From: Tritrichomonas foetus
Lineage: Eukaryota > Parabasalia > Tritrichomonadida > Tritrichomonadidae
Direction of reading: 5' to 3'
Length of the DNA stretch: 64,000 bases
NCBI GenBank assembly: GCA_001839685.1
Contig: MLAK01000679.1
Span: 3,588 to 67,587, forward strand
Shown: one piece after another, positions 10,451-19,145 of the stretch
Layout: every line of letters begins with the position of its first letter
Numbering within the stretch: the stretch's first letter is position 1
Translations under genes and position numbers: made by a program
Notes under the pieces: model-generated
Seen by the model: the letters and a program-made list of their open reading frames with translations, nothing else
Told to the model about the DNA's origin: nothing
Database searches by the model: none

Positions 10451-10639
10451 TCAATATCGACTACCTCTTGTCTGAGTCGTGAGCATGGTCAAACTTTGAT
10501 CTTGGATATATTTTTTCAAATTCTTTTCACTCTCATTAATAAGTTTTTGTGCCTTTCTAATGACTTCCTCTTCTGTTTTGCAGTCATCAAAATCAATTTT
10601 ATTGGGATCAAAATCGTTTGTATTGGGATAGGAAGACAT
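10451..10639 (-). CDS. Small hypothetical protein, 62 aa
   Basis: I do not recognise this protein. The open frame continues upstream to a TTG at 10729, but the first ATG is at 10639 and gives MSSYPNTNDFDPNK followed by an acidic segment and a predicted amphipathic helix (EEEVIRKAQKLINESEKNLKK). The tail is polar and ends TTQTRGSRY. Upstream on the same strand are an AAACGGC motif (10662-10668) and TGTCAATTCTTTCAAATG, where a TCAATT initiator fits. Codon content looks more coding-like than random AT-rich DNA: charged residues, few Phe/Ile runs. It could be a subunit of a larger complex or a helical adaptor; neither can be shown. Confidence 0.5.
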   Translation of the reverse strand: MSSYPNTNDFDPNKIDFDDCKTEEEVIRKAQKLINESEKNLKKYIQDQSLTMLTTQTRGSRY

Positions 10640-10886
10640 TTGAAAGAATTGACAGAAATATGCCGTTTCTTGTATGTCAAATTTTACAGTTAACAAAAAT
10701 ACGTTTAACCATTTGAATCTCCATGACAATTTACATGATTGAGAATCATTGGATTAATATTCGATAGTTGTTTGAAAAACTATGATGGTGTATATAACCT
10801 AACAATTTTAAAAAAAAAGCAGAAGCAGAAAAAACTAATATTACATTTTAAATAAATATCAAAAAAATAAAATAAAATAATTAGAA

Positions 10887-11822
10887 TCACTCTACATCAG
10901 TAAGCATCTCAGATACTGAAGAAAAGTGATGATCTGCACTTTTTATAAGCTCTGGAATATCATTTTCAGTAATTGTAATATCAAATAACCCGGCAATAAA
11001 CTTAATTGCATCAATTTGGACTTTCATTGGGCGTTCAGTATCGTGATGGCCTCTGCAAATCACGATTTTTTTGTCTTCTCCTCGATAAGCTTGATAGAGA
11101 CGCTTTGAATGTTCTTTGTCAATAAAATCATCATGCGCCCCATGAATTATGTAAATAGGGGCGTCACTTTCCTTTGCATACTTGATTGGCTCAACATCAT
11201 AAATATCGAAGTTTGCAATTTTTTTGATTTTATTTTTAACAAACCAAACAGCTGGAGTGAGTAAACAGCCCGGTACCATAAACATTCCTGCAAGTTCTCG
11301 AATAATTTGCTCGAGTGAAGAGAACGGCGAGTCTGCAACAGCCCCACTGATGGTTGGATCTGAACCTAAGCTGATAAAAACAGTAGAAGCGCCCATGGAC
11401 CTGCCCCAAAGTGCCACTTTTCCAACATTGAATTTTTCTCGAATATGAGAAATAGCGGCCAGCACATCGTCCCTTTCAAACAATCCAAGTGAAATATAGT
11501 CACCTCCGCTAAGACCACTTCCAGATGTATCAATACATAATACCGAAACACCAATAGGAACAAAAACAGGAATTAAAAATACACCTTCGAGTTGGCATGA
11601 TGCATTTCCGTGTAAATAAATAACGCATGGTTGATTTTCTATTTCTTCGTTTGGTGGGTAATATGATCCAATGATTGTTTCTCCGCGACAATTTTTGAAT
11701 TCAACTGGATGGCGAGTTACATCTCCATAATTTGGAACAGGAACAGTTGTTGGTAGTTGTTCAATTGGATATATTGCACGCGGCGGTCGACAAATTGCGC
11801 GGATTCCTTCTGTGATTTGCAT
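10887..11822 (-). CDS. Alpha/beta hydrolase (ABHD17/Bem46-like serine hydrolase), 311 aa
   Basis: A serine hydrolase of the alpha/beta fold. The oxyanion-strand motif VIYLHGNAS comes first, then the nucleophile elbow GRSMG (VALWGRSMGAST). Later come a conserved acid region (IYIIHGAHDDFID) and a catalytic-type histidine in CRGHHDTERP. Length and order fit the peptidase S9/S33-like group that includes ABHD17 depalmitoylases, Bem46 and lysophospholipases. There is no signal peptide and no N-terminal cysteine cluster of the ABHD17 type, so the substrate is open. The ATG at 11822 is the first in frame. The gene is divergent from the SGT1-like gene with 105 bases between the two start codons, so they probably share a promoter region. 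Confidence 0.87.
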   Translation of the reverse strand: MQITEGIRAICRPPRAIYPIEQLPTTVPVPNYGDVTRHPVEFKNCRGETIIGSYYPPNEEIENQPCVIYLHGNASCQLEGVFLIPVFVPIGVSVLCIDTSGSGLSGGDYISLGLFERDDVLAAISHIREKFNVGKVALWGRSMGASTVFISLGSDPTISGAVADSPFSSLEQIIRELAGMFMVPGCLLTPAVWFVKNKIKKIANFDIYDVEPIKYAKESDAPIYIIHGAHDDFIDKEHSKRLYQAYRGEDKKIVICRGHHDTERPMKVQIDAIKFIAGLFDITITENDIPELIKSADHHFSSVSEMLTDVE

Positions 11823-11927
11823 TTAAGTTTTTTGATTCATCGTCAGATTATTATATTCGCAAATTATAATATTCAAAAACTTCATAATGTCATCATATTT
11901 CTTCAGAAATTGGATTCATGCCAATAT

Positions 11928-12755
11928 ATGGATATTGCAACACAGTCTTCTGATAAAGCGATTCTTTCATGCATGAAACGCCATAAATATCACCTTGCGC
12001 TTATTCTAATATGCCAATTATTAGAAGGCTATGGAAAACTATCAAAAGATAATCAGATTCGATTCGTGGAATGTTTAATATCAACAGGACGAAGCGATGA
12101 AGCCCTCCGATCAATTAAGAAATTTATGGAAAAAGGTAACAAAGACGAAAGACTTTTATTTTTAAAGGGATGCGCGCATTTTTATAACAAAAATTATATC
12201 AAGGCCCAATTAATTTTCAACAGAAACCCAAATTGGAACAGATGGTCAGAGAAAGCAAAGATTATGATGTCTATTAACTTCAAAAAAACGAATCCTATTC
12301 AGTTTGGTGAGCCGACTAAAATCCCATTGACAAATCTGCCATATGAAACCTCAGTTGATGATTCAAATGTTTGTATTATTGTAAAAATACCTGGACTAGC
12401 TATAGACAATGTTAAATGTAAAGCTTATCCAACCTCGATGGATTTAATAATATCCGATAAAGATGAAGAAAATTTTATTCAAAAGAATTTTGAGTTTTAT
12501 GGTGAAATTCTACCAAAAACTCTAACCATCGTTTTTAATCTATCAAATATTGAAATAAAAGTTCAAAAAGCTGATGATCAAATTTGGCCGACAACTGAAA
12601 TTAATATTGACACTTCTTTGGGTTTAAATAATCTGAAATTAGAAAAGATTATTAATTCTCTTGATAATAACATTCAACCTCAAGATGATCAAACAGTGGC
12701 AGAAGAGTTTGAAAAGGTTCATTCCCTTCTCAAAGAAAACTGTATCGATTTTTGA
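11928..12755 (+). CDS. TPR-like plus CS-domain protein, SGT1-like co-chaperone, 275 aa
   Basis: The C-terminal half carries a CS (p23-like) domain at about residues 138-222. It has the strand pattern SNVCIIVKIPGL and ends in NIEIKVQKADDQIWP, which closely matches the IEIKLKKAE-type end of the SGT1 CS domain. The N-terminal 120 residues are helical and resemble degenerate TPRs (ALRSIKKFMEKGNKDERLLFLKGCAHFYNKNYIKAQ). TPR followed by CS is the SGT1 order. SGT1 bridges Hsp90 with SCF and kinetochore clients. The C-terminal SGS domain usual in SGT1 is absent or unrecognisable. The open frame extends upstream without an ATG; the first in-frame ATG is 11928. An out-of-frame ATG at 11918 precedes it. 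Confidence 0.75.
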   Translation: MDIATQSSDKAILSCMKRHKYHLALILICQLLEGYGKLSKDNQIRFVECLISTGRSDEALRSIKKFMEKGNKDERLLFLKGCAHFYNKNYIKAQLIFNRNPNWNRWSEKAKIMMSINFKKTNPIQFGEPTKIPLTNLPYETSVDDSNVCIIVKIPGLAIDNVKCKAYPTSMDLIISDKDEENFIQKNFEFYGEILPKTLTIVFNLSNIEIKVQKADDQIWPTTEINIDTSLGLNNLKLEKIINSLDNNIQPQDDQTVAEEFEKVHSLLKENCIDF

Positions 12756-12892
12756 GTCAAATTCCTGTGTTTAGTGTTTTGTAAATGATATTATAAACTA
12801 TTTTATAAATGTTAAAAAATATTCTTTTTATTGAATCAAATATTTAGAGATTTTTGATTTTTTTCAAATTAAATGTGTCAAAACCAAATAAC

Positions 12893-13590
12893 TATCATGG
12901 TTTTGAATGATTTGTCATGATTTATTATGATTCACAATGATTCACAATGATTTATTATGATTTGTAATGATTTACAATGATTTGCATGATTCAAAATGAT
13001 TTATCATGATTTATAATGATTCATAATGATTCACAATGATTTATTATGATTCACAATGGTTTACAATGATTTACCTTGATTTATCATGATTAATTATGAT
13101 TCACAATGATTTGCATGATTCAAAATGATTCATAATGATTTGTAATGATTTACAATGATTTGCATGATTCAAAATGATTCATAATGATTTGTAATGATTC
13201 ATAATGATTCACAATGATTTATTATGATTCACAATGGTTTACAATGATTTACCTTGATTTATCATGATTAATTATGATTCACAATGATTTGCATGATTCA
13301 AAATGATTCATAATGATTTGTAATGATTTACAATGATTTGCATGATTCAAAATGATTCATAATGATTTGTAATGATTCATAATGATTCACAATGATTTAT
13401 TATGATTCACAATGGTTTACAATGATTTACCTTGATTTATCATGATTAATTATGATTCACAATGATTTGCATGATTCAAAATGATTCATAATGATTTGTA
13501 ATGATTTACAATGATTTGAATGATTCAAAATGATTTAACATGATTTGTAATGATTTGTAATGATTTATTGTGATTTGTCGTGATTCATAA
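12893..13590. repeat. Satellite-like array of 10-bp units with a 178-bp higher-order repeat
   Basis: The region is built almost entirely from 9-10-bp units of the form ATGATTNNNA. The variants follow a fixed order, so a marker unit TTACCTTGAT recurs at 13071, 13249 and 13427, exactly 178 bp apart. A 178-bp block is therefore about 16 ten-mers and two nine-mers. The first block (from about 12893) is more diverged than the later ones. Every frame is full of stops, and no gene overlaps it. It sits between the convergent 3' ends of the SGT1-like and Rab7-like genes. The 10-bp spacing matches the DNA helical repeat. Confidence 0.93.
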
Positions 13591-13758
13591 TTATGATTAA
13601 AGAAGCAGAAAGGCATATTACACTGGAGATCAGGAACTACGAATGAAACACAAAAAGTAGATGGTAAAATATGTCAAAAATTGTCCAGTAGAACACATAA
13701 GATACCTTTTATTGATCTGACATAAAATGTTTAGTATAAATCTATTATAAAGATAAAA

Positions 13759-14343
13759 TTAGCAACATTTTTTCTCTTCATTCTGCGTCTGTGTGAGTCC
13801 AATAACGACTACAGACTTTTTATCATAATCGCGAAACATTTCAGCGATTTTTTGGAATCCTGGTTCAATATTTTGTCCGGTTTTAGCACTGACTTCAAAT
13901 AATACACATCTGTTTGCAGTTGCATATGCCTGTGCGTCACTGAAAGAAACTTGGCGATCTGCTTCCAAATCACATTTGTTACCAAATATGATGAAAGGGA
14001 AATTGGATTCGTCGATCTCAGCTTTTTCAATAAGATCTTTACGCCATATATCCAATTGCTTGAAACTTAACTCTTTGGTAATATCGTAAACGAGAATACA
14101 TGCATCAGTGCCTCGATAAAATGCAGCCCCAACTGAGTGGAATCTTTCCTGTCCAGCTGTATCCCATATTTGGAGTTCGATCTGTCGATTATTTACGAAA
14201 CATGTGTGAGTTGAAAAATCTGCACCAATTGTTGCTTTAAAATCTTCGCGGAATTCGTGATTGACGTATTTATGGATAATTGCCGTTTTTCCAACGCCGG
14301 AATCTCCAAGCACAATGAGTTTGCAGTTCAACGGAGCAGACAT
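13759..14343 (-). CDS. Rab7-like small GTPase, 194 aa
   Basis: A Rab-family GTPase with all G motifs: P-loop GDSGVGKT, effector loop FKATIGADF, switch II WDTAGQERF, GNKCDLE for guanine recognition, and SAK. The sequence GADF in switch I, AFYRGTDACILVYDIT, and NFPFIIFGNKCDLE are closest to Rab7, which directs late endosome to lysosome or vacuole traffic. It ends KKCC, a double-cysteine geranylgeranylation site. Length is normal for Rab. The ATG at 14343 sits directly before MSAPLNCKLIVLGD, where a Rab should start. Upstream TTTCACCATAAC may be the initiator. Together with Vps15 and the Rab at 18522 this fits an endolysosomal theme, though the genes are not linked transcriptionally. Confidence 0.93.
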   Translation of the reverse strand: MSAPLNCKLIVLGDSGVGKTAIIHKYVNHEFREDFKATIGADFSTHTCFVNNRQIELQIWDTAGQERFHSVGAAFYRGTDACILVYDITKELSFKQLDIWRKDLIEKAEIDESNFPFIIFGNKCDLEADRQVSFSDAQAYATANRCVLFEVSAKTGQNIEPGFQKIAEMFRDYDKKSVVVIGLTQTQNEEKKCC

Positions 14344-14770
14344 TTTCTTCTACCTGTTATGGTGAAATTTTTTACCACAATTTTAACACCGAGCATTGAA
14401 AAACTCAATCAAAAAATTCAATCAAAATTTTCCGGAATTTGCACCTTGAGCTTCACAAATATCCACCTGTTTTATATTAGATTATGAAGAATGAGACTAT
14501 TTTTAAGAAATTCCATCCTTATGAATCCAAACGTTGAGAAAAAAGAAAAGAAAATCATAATATGAGATAATGCTCTCAGAGTTAATGTTAGTACTTTCAT
14601 CAATTTATATTAAAATTTATATATACAATATAATTATGACGATAACAAGAAAATATTCAAAATTAGCGGTTCGAATAATTCGTGAATAAAATATATTTTT
14701 GATACCAAATCAAAGAAAGAAATTTGTCTTTAACTCATATTTATTATTAAATCATCTATGTAAAAATCAT
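14344..14770. other. Intergenic region
   Basis: AT-rich sequence between two minus-strand genes. It holds the promoter of the Rab7-like gene and the 3' flank of the ribonucleotide reductase. A 76-codon plus-strand frame at 14257-14487 is antisense to the Rab and has no support. Nothing else is seen. Confidence 0.4.
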
Positions 14771-16606
14771 TTAAATGTCACATTTGCCGTCTTTGCATGT
14801 ATCAATGAAAGTTTTAACAGGTTCTTCATTCTTGGCATTTGTTTCAAGAACTTGGTATTCTCTTGAACCATTCCTGTACACAGTTAATCCCTTGCATCCT
14901 TTCTTCCAACCTTCGATGAATCCAACTCTAACTTCATCTTCTGTTGCATCTTTTGTGAAGTTGACTGTTTTAGAAATTGCATTGCAGCAATACTTTTGTA
15001 CTTCACTTTGCATGAGAATATGATCTTCTGCAGAGATATCCAAGGATGTAACGAAAACCTTCTTAATCTCTTCTGGAACGCCAACAACATTCTTTAAAGT
15101 TCCTGTTTCAAGAACTTGTTCCATAATTTCATCATTGAAGCATCCACAGCTTTGAAGAGCTGCTTTGAGGTGCTTATTTACGAATGGTTCCATCTTTCCA
15201 ATCAAACAATTTCCACGTCGATAAGCAAGTGCGAAATATGGTTCAACACCAGAAGACACATCAAGAAGCATTGATGTTGATCCTGTTGGGGCTACATTTG
15301 TTAATGAAGCATTTCTCATAGCACGATATTTGTTGAACCAAATGCTCTTTTCGAAGTTGGGGAAGCTTCCTTTTTCAAGTCCAAGCTGAACAGATTCATC
15401 GATTGCAGTTTCTTGGATGCATTTCATAACAGCGGATGCTGTGTCTCTTCCTTCTTGTGAATTATATGGTTGTTTAAGTAAGAAAAGTAAATCAGCAAGT
15501 CCCATTATTCCAAGACCGATACGACGGTTATTCTTGAACATTGTATCAACTCTTTCAACTGGGAATTGTGTGAGATCAACAACATTATCAAGAAGACGAA
15601 CAGCAATTCTTGTAACTTCTTCAAGTCTTTCGAAATCAACTTTTCCATCTTTTGCGAATTTCTCAAGATTGATTGCACCTAAATTGCAGGCATCTCCTGA
15701 ATGAAGGTATTGTTCACCACATGGATTGCAGCATTCGATGCGGCCTAGTCCAGGGAGTGGATTTGCCTTATTAACTGTGTCAATGAAAATGCATCCTGGT
15801 TCGCCATTTCTCCATGCTGAATGGATCAATTCATCCATGATTTCTGGAGCAGAAATTGTTACCTCTGTAATGTCGGTGATTCTTCCAGCTGCATCACGAG
15901 TGATGTACCTTGGCTTGAGTTTTTCACCATTCCATTCGCACATCCATGGTGAAGGATCATTATTGATAACGCGCTCCATGAAATCATCTGTCAAACCAAC
16001 AGAAAAGTTGAAGTTTTCAAATGTTCCATTGACGGCCTTGGCCTCGATGAATTCTAGGATGTCCGGGTGATCAACACGCATCATGGCCATGTTGGCGCCG
16101 TGCCTTCCATGCTGCTGAATGATTCTGAAAGCTTCGGAATAGATTCTCAAAAATGATAATGGTCCGCTTGATGATCCGAGTGTGCGCTTGCATTTGTAAC
16201 CAGCTGGGCGCAAAAGATGGAATGGAAATCCAATTCCTGAGCCTGCCTGTTGTAAAAGTGCTGCATCCTTTAATGTTTCGAAGATTGAATCAAGGGAATC
16301 TTCCATATGAAGAACAACGCAGTTTGAAACAAGAGTGGTTTTGGCACCAGCGTTGGCCAAAGTTCTTCCAGCGGGTACGAATTCGAAATTCATCATGACA
16401 TTTTCAAATTTAGAGGCCCATTGCTCGGGTTCTTTTTCAACGGATGCAAGAGTCTTGGCAACACGTTGGAACATTTGTTCGGGGGTTTCGATAAGTTGGT
16501 CGTTGTCGTCGTGAATCAGGTAGCGAGCCTTCATCACCTTCAAGGCATTCGAGGTAAAAGGAAGGGCGGTTGTGACGCCTTCAATCGTTTGAGGTTGAGC
16601 AGACAT
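14771..16606 (-). CDS. nrdJ: Class II (adenosylcobalamin-type) ribonucleotide reductase, 611 aa
   Basis: Reduces ribonucleotides to deoxyribonucleotides. It resembles bacterial NrdJ rather than the eukaryotic class I large subunit. Visible marks: the substrate-site cysteine in VSNCVVLHMED (Cys96), the segment QQAGSGIGFPFHLLRP, the radical-site block NPCGEQYLHSGDACNLGAINL (294-314), NRRIGLGIMGLADLLF (360-375), APTGSTSML (439-447) and a C-terminal redox tail with cysteines in TCKDGKCDI. There is no N-terminal ATP cone. The open frame begins at a TTG at 16648; I use the ATG at 16606, because TCACTTTT lies 8 bases upstream (A+1 at 16614), a perfect initiator. It has richer G+C and more regular codons than its neighbours, compatible with high expression or lateral transfer. 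No radical-generating small subunit or activase is nearby. Confidence 0.9.
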   Translation of the reverse strand: MSAQPQTIEGVTTALPFTSNALKVMKARYLIHDDNDQLIETPEQMFQRVAKTLASVEKEPEQWASKFENVMMNFEFVPAGRTLANAGAKTTLVSNCVVLHMEDSLDSIFETLKDAALLQQAGSGIGFPFHLLRPAGYKCKRTLGSSSGPLSFLRIYSEAFRIIQQHGRHGANMAMMRVDHPDILEFIEAKAVNGTFENFNFSVGLTDDFMERVINNDPSPWMCEWNGEKLKPRYITRDAAGRITDITEVTISAPEIMDELIHSAWRNGEPGCIFIDTVNKANPLPGLGRIECCNPCGEQYLHSGDACNLGAINLEKFAKDGKVDFERLEEVTRIAVRLLDNVVDLTQFPVERVDTMFKNNRRIGLGIMGLADLLFLLKQPYNSQEGRDTASAVMKCIQETAIDESVQLGLEKGSFPNFEKSIWFNKYRAMRNASLTNVAPTGSTSMLLDVSSGVEPYFALAYRRGNCLIGKMEPFVNKHLKAALQSCGCFNDEIMEQVLETGTLKNVVGVPEEIKKVFVTSLDISAEDHILMQSEVQKYCCNAISKTVNFTKDATEDEVRVGFIEGWKKGCKGLTVYRNGSREYQVLETNAKNEEPVKTFIDTCKDGKCDI

Positions 16607-16609
16607 ATA

Positions 16610-16616
16610 AAAGTGA
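16610..16616 (-). promoter_or_regulatory. Initiator TCACTTT of the ribonucleotide reductase gene
   Basis: On the minus strand TCACTTT matches the trichomonad initiator TCAYTW, with transcription expected at the A (16614), 8 bases before the ATG at 16606. The position excludes the upstream TTG codons of the same frame as starts. Confidence 0.65.
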
Positions 16617-17654
16617 AGTGTGTCCTGAGAAGAGTTCCTTCCCGCCAATGGTGTAATTTAGAATCATCAAAATCACATCAATTTTGGCCATTTTTCGGGC
16701 TCATTCAATAATTGAAAGAACGATTTTGAAACAGTATTGAATTCTAATTCATTTTCGCCCGCGTTAATAGAAAAAAAATTGTGAAATTTCTGACCACACT
16801 GTACGTTTAGGTCAATAAATTTGCAAGATCTACCTGACAGTTCGTATATTTTTATATTTAATTAGCGAATTTTGGTAAAAATAGTATATGAAAAGAAGGC
16901 TTCTGCTCTAAAATAATCATATATTCATTGACAGATGAAAAATGGTGAAATTATAATTGAGAGTAAAAAATTCTTAATGATTCTGGATTCAAAATCATTA
17001 AAATTGAATATATACATACAAATCGATTAATATTTCAGAAACACGATATTCAGAATATTGAGAGAACAAAATATTCAACGAGGTGATTGAAATCTATTGC
17101 AAAGACTTTGAACAAGATATTTTATCCTTAGTTAATCAATATCATCTAAATGAACACGAATGTGGTGAGAAGATTTCATCTTTTCAATCAATCCAAAGTT
17201 TTATTCATTATCGAAAATAATGAAAACTTTAATAATTATACAAATAATATTTCGCAGTATTTTAGGAATTGTTTAAACAAGAAAGTTTCTATCTTTAGAT
17301 TTTTTGAAAGTGACTTGGAAAGATGAAAAATGAATTATAATGATCTATAATTAATCATTTTCAGTGTTGTCAGATGATTTATATAATTATTAACACATCC
17401 TTTAATAATATTTTTATCTAAAAATTGTTATTTTGTCATTCAAGTAAAATATTCATGATATTAAATTTTTTGTTTATCAATTCTGGTTTATGGAGGTGAT
17501 GAAATCTTAGAAGTTCCATTCTTGAATTGTATTTCTGTAATCATAACATGAATAGTCACTAGAAATGATTTTTTTTTCCAATTTTTAAACGGCCTTTTTT
17601 TTTCTTTTTTAACGTTCTCCTTTATTCTTTCGTTAAATTTTTTCGACAATCAAA
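16617..17654. other. Gene-free intergenic region, about 1 kb
   Basis: AT-rich DNA with no frame of coding character on either strand and no tandem repeat. Near the right end are AAACGGCC (17587-17594), which resembles the M3 promoter motif on the minus strand, and a T-rich tract just before the small plus-strand gene. I see nothing else. Confidence 0.4.
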
Positions 17655-17933
17655 ATGAGCACCTCCGGAAATACAGATACCATTGAATATTCCGAAGAAG
17701 ACGAAGATCCAATTGTTGCATGTTCTTGGATGAATCCAATCAAACTTACTGAAGAAACCAATACATGTTTCATTCCGCCAACTGGAAAACGCGAAATAAG
17801 GCCCGATCAAGCGATTTCTAGGCATGTCATTCTTCAACAGCGTAGTATACAGCAATCATCAGAAAAATTAAAGCGATGCGACTTTTCTTATCTTCCTGGC
17901 GTTTTATTTGGAAAAAGAATTTCGGCTCACTAA
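17655..17933 (+). CDS. Small hypothetical protein, 92 aa
   Basis: I do not recognise this protein. It is hydrophilic with an acidic N-terminal patch (EYSEEDEDPIVACSW) and a basic, helix-prone middle (ISRHVILQQRSIQQSSEKLKRC), and ends LPGVLFGKRISAH. The balanced amino-acid content, absence of Phe/Ile/Asn runs and richer G+C than the flanks argue for real coding. The ATG at 17655 follows ACAATCAAA; a pyrimidine-rich leader and AAACGGCC/AACG motifs lie 30-70 bases upstream. An overlapping plus-strand frame (17876-18130) is rejected. Confidence 0.65.
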   Translation: MSTSGNTDTIEYSEEDEDPIVACSWMNPIKLTEETNTCFIPPTGKREIRPDQAISRHVILQQRSIQQSSEKLKRCDFSYLPGVLFGKRISAH

Positions 17934-18329
17934 AATTGTGTATGAAATCTCAGGCATGTCCGGTTCAAAAAGTCGCATATTTTCTGTTTTTTAAACTTTC
18001 AAAATATCCTCATTTTTACATTTGTTTGTTTGTTTTCAAAATTTTATCCATCTGCGTTTTTATAGGATTTACAGAATCATTTTCATATTCAAATGCTCAT
18101 AGTAATGAAATATATGAAATTATCATTTGATGGAAAATTAAAACTTGAATAGTATTATATGTATTTGCGGTTTCTATCATTTATCATCCAAATATATCCA
18201 TTTTCTTCTTTTTACAAAGGATTAATGATTAAATGAAAAAAAAAAAATAATATTTTCATTTATTATCCTCTTGGATATTGTGCAGAAGGACAAAAATCAT
18301 AAAAAGTGAGTAACATTTTTGTAATGGAG

Positions 18330-18490
18330 AAAAAGCAGAAGTTAGAAGAACAAAGAAAAGAAGAAAAGAACAAAGAAAAGAACAAAGAACAAAGAAAAGA
18401 AGAAAAGAACAAAGAAAAGAACAAAGAAAAGAAGAAAAGAAGAAGAAGAACAAAGAGAAGAAGAACAACAACAACAAAGAAAAAAAAGAA
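18330..18490. repeat. Polypurine tract (AAGAA/ACAAAG low complexity)
   Basis: About 160 bases of almost pure A/G with scattered C on the plus strand, built from AGAACAAAG and AAAAGAAG units in an irregular tandem order. It lies just beyond the 3' end of the minus-strand Rab gene. A plus-strand frame through it would encode only a Lys/Glu/Asn/Arg low-complexity chain, which I do not call a gene. Long polypurine runs with mirror symmetry can adopt triplex structures. Confidence 0.8.
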
Positions 18491-18521
18491 TATAAGGCAA
18501 AAAAGTGTTATAACCGAGATT

Positions 18522-19118
18522 TTAACAACATTTCTTTTCTGATTTTTTCTGATCATCTGAAAATTGGATTGATGAACGAATAGATCTTGATGGCTCTGAA
18601 GAAGGCATTGATGACATTCGTTCGACAACGTTATCACAAATCGCAGTAAAAACTGATTCAACATTATCATTTGTTTTAGCACTTGTTTCAAAGTATGGTG
18701 CTTTATTTGCCTGTGCAAGCTTTAGGGCAACGCTTTTGTCGATAACTCTTTGCGAATCAAGATCTGACTTATTTCCTGCCAAAACTATGAACACATTATT
18801 TCCTCTTTCTTGTTTTAGCTCTGAAATCCACTTTGAGGCCTTTGAAAAGCTCTCTTTATCAGTGATATCAAATACGACTATTCCTGCTTCTGCGTCTCGG
18901 TAAAAAAGTGGCGATAGCGCATGATACCTTTCTTGGCCGGCGGTATCCCATATTTCCAGCGACATTTCTTTATGCTTGTGAGTGAGTGTTTTTTGGGAAA
19001 ATGCGGGTTGTGTTGTCGATACGGTATGCAATGTAAAATCACCATAAACGTAGCGGTTAACGATTGACGTTTTTCCTGTATGCATTGATCCGACGAGGAC
19101 GATCTTAACTTTTTTCAT
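18522..19118 (-). CDS. Rab5/Rab21-like small GTPase, 198 aa
   Basis: A Rab-family GTPase. It has P-loop GSMHTGKTS, switch II WDTAGQERYHALSPLFYRDA, guanine motif GNKSDLD and SAK (ETSAKTNDNV), and ends KKCC for double prenylation. The effector region TTQPAFSQKTL and the YHALSPLFYRDA block resemble the Rab5/Rab21/Rab22 group of early-endosome GTPases. Switch I lacks the usual TIG triplet (TTQ instead), which is unusual. The frame has an earlier ATG at 19181, but the ATG at 19118 starts right at the first beta strand (MKKVKIVLVG), and a perfect initiator TCATTA ends 1 base upstream (19119-19124). TAACGA and AAACGGT motifs (19130-19145 region) lie behind it. I therefore prefer 19118. Confidence 0.88.
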   Translation of the reverse strand: MKKVKIVLVGSMHTGKTSIVNRYVYGDFTLHTVSTTQPAFSQKTLTHKHKEMSLEIWDTAGQERYHALSPLFYRDAEAGIVVFDITDKESFSKASKWISELKQERGNNVFIVLAGNKSDLDSQRVIDKSVALKLAQANKAPYFETSAKTNDNVESVFTAICDNVVERMSSMPSSEPSRSIRSSIQFSDDQKKSEKKCC

Positions 19119-19145
19119 TAATGAATCGATAACGAAATAAACGGT
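19119..19145 (-). promoter_or_regulatory. Core promoter of the Rab5/21-like gene (initiator, Myb-site-like and M3-like motifs)
   Basis: Reading on the minus strand towards the gene: ACCGTTT (19139-19145), TCGTTA (reverse of TAACGA, 19130-19135) and TCATTA (19119-19124). TAACGA is the core of Myb recognition elements described in T. vaginalis. The three elements together within 27 bases make this one of the clearest promoters in the window. Confidence 0.5.

Noticed and set aside
16607..16648. TTG start of the ribonucleotide reductase frame
   Set aside because: The initiator TCACTTT lies inside this extension, so the leader would not be transcribed.
17876..18130. 84-codon plus-strand frame overlapping the 92-residue gene
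   Set aside because: It shares the tail region in another frame, has a random hydrophobic composition and no promoter.
18306..18542. 78-codon Lys/Glu/Arg-rich plus-strand frame
   Set aside because: Made of the polypurine tract and begins at a GTG; low complexity only, overlaps the 3' end of the Rab gene.
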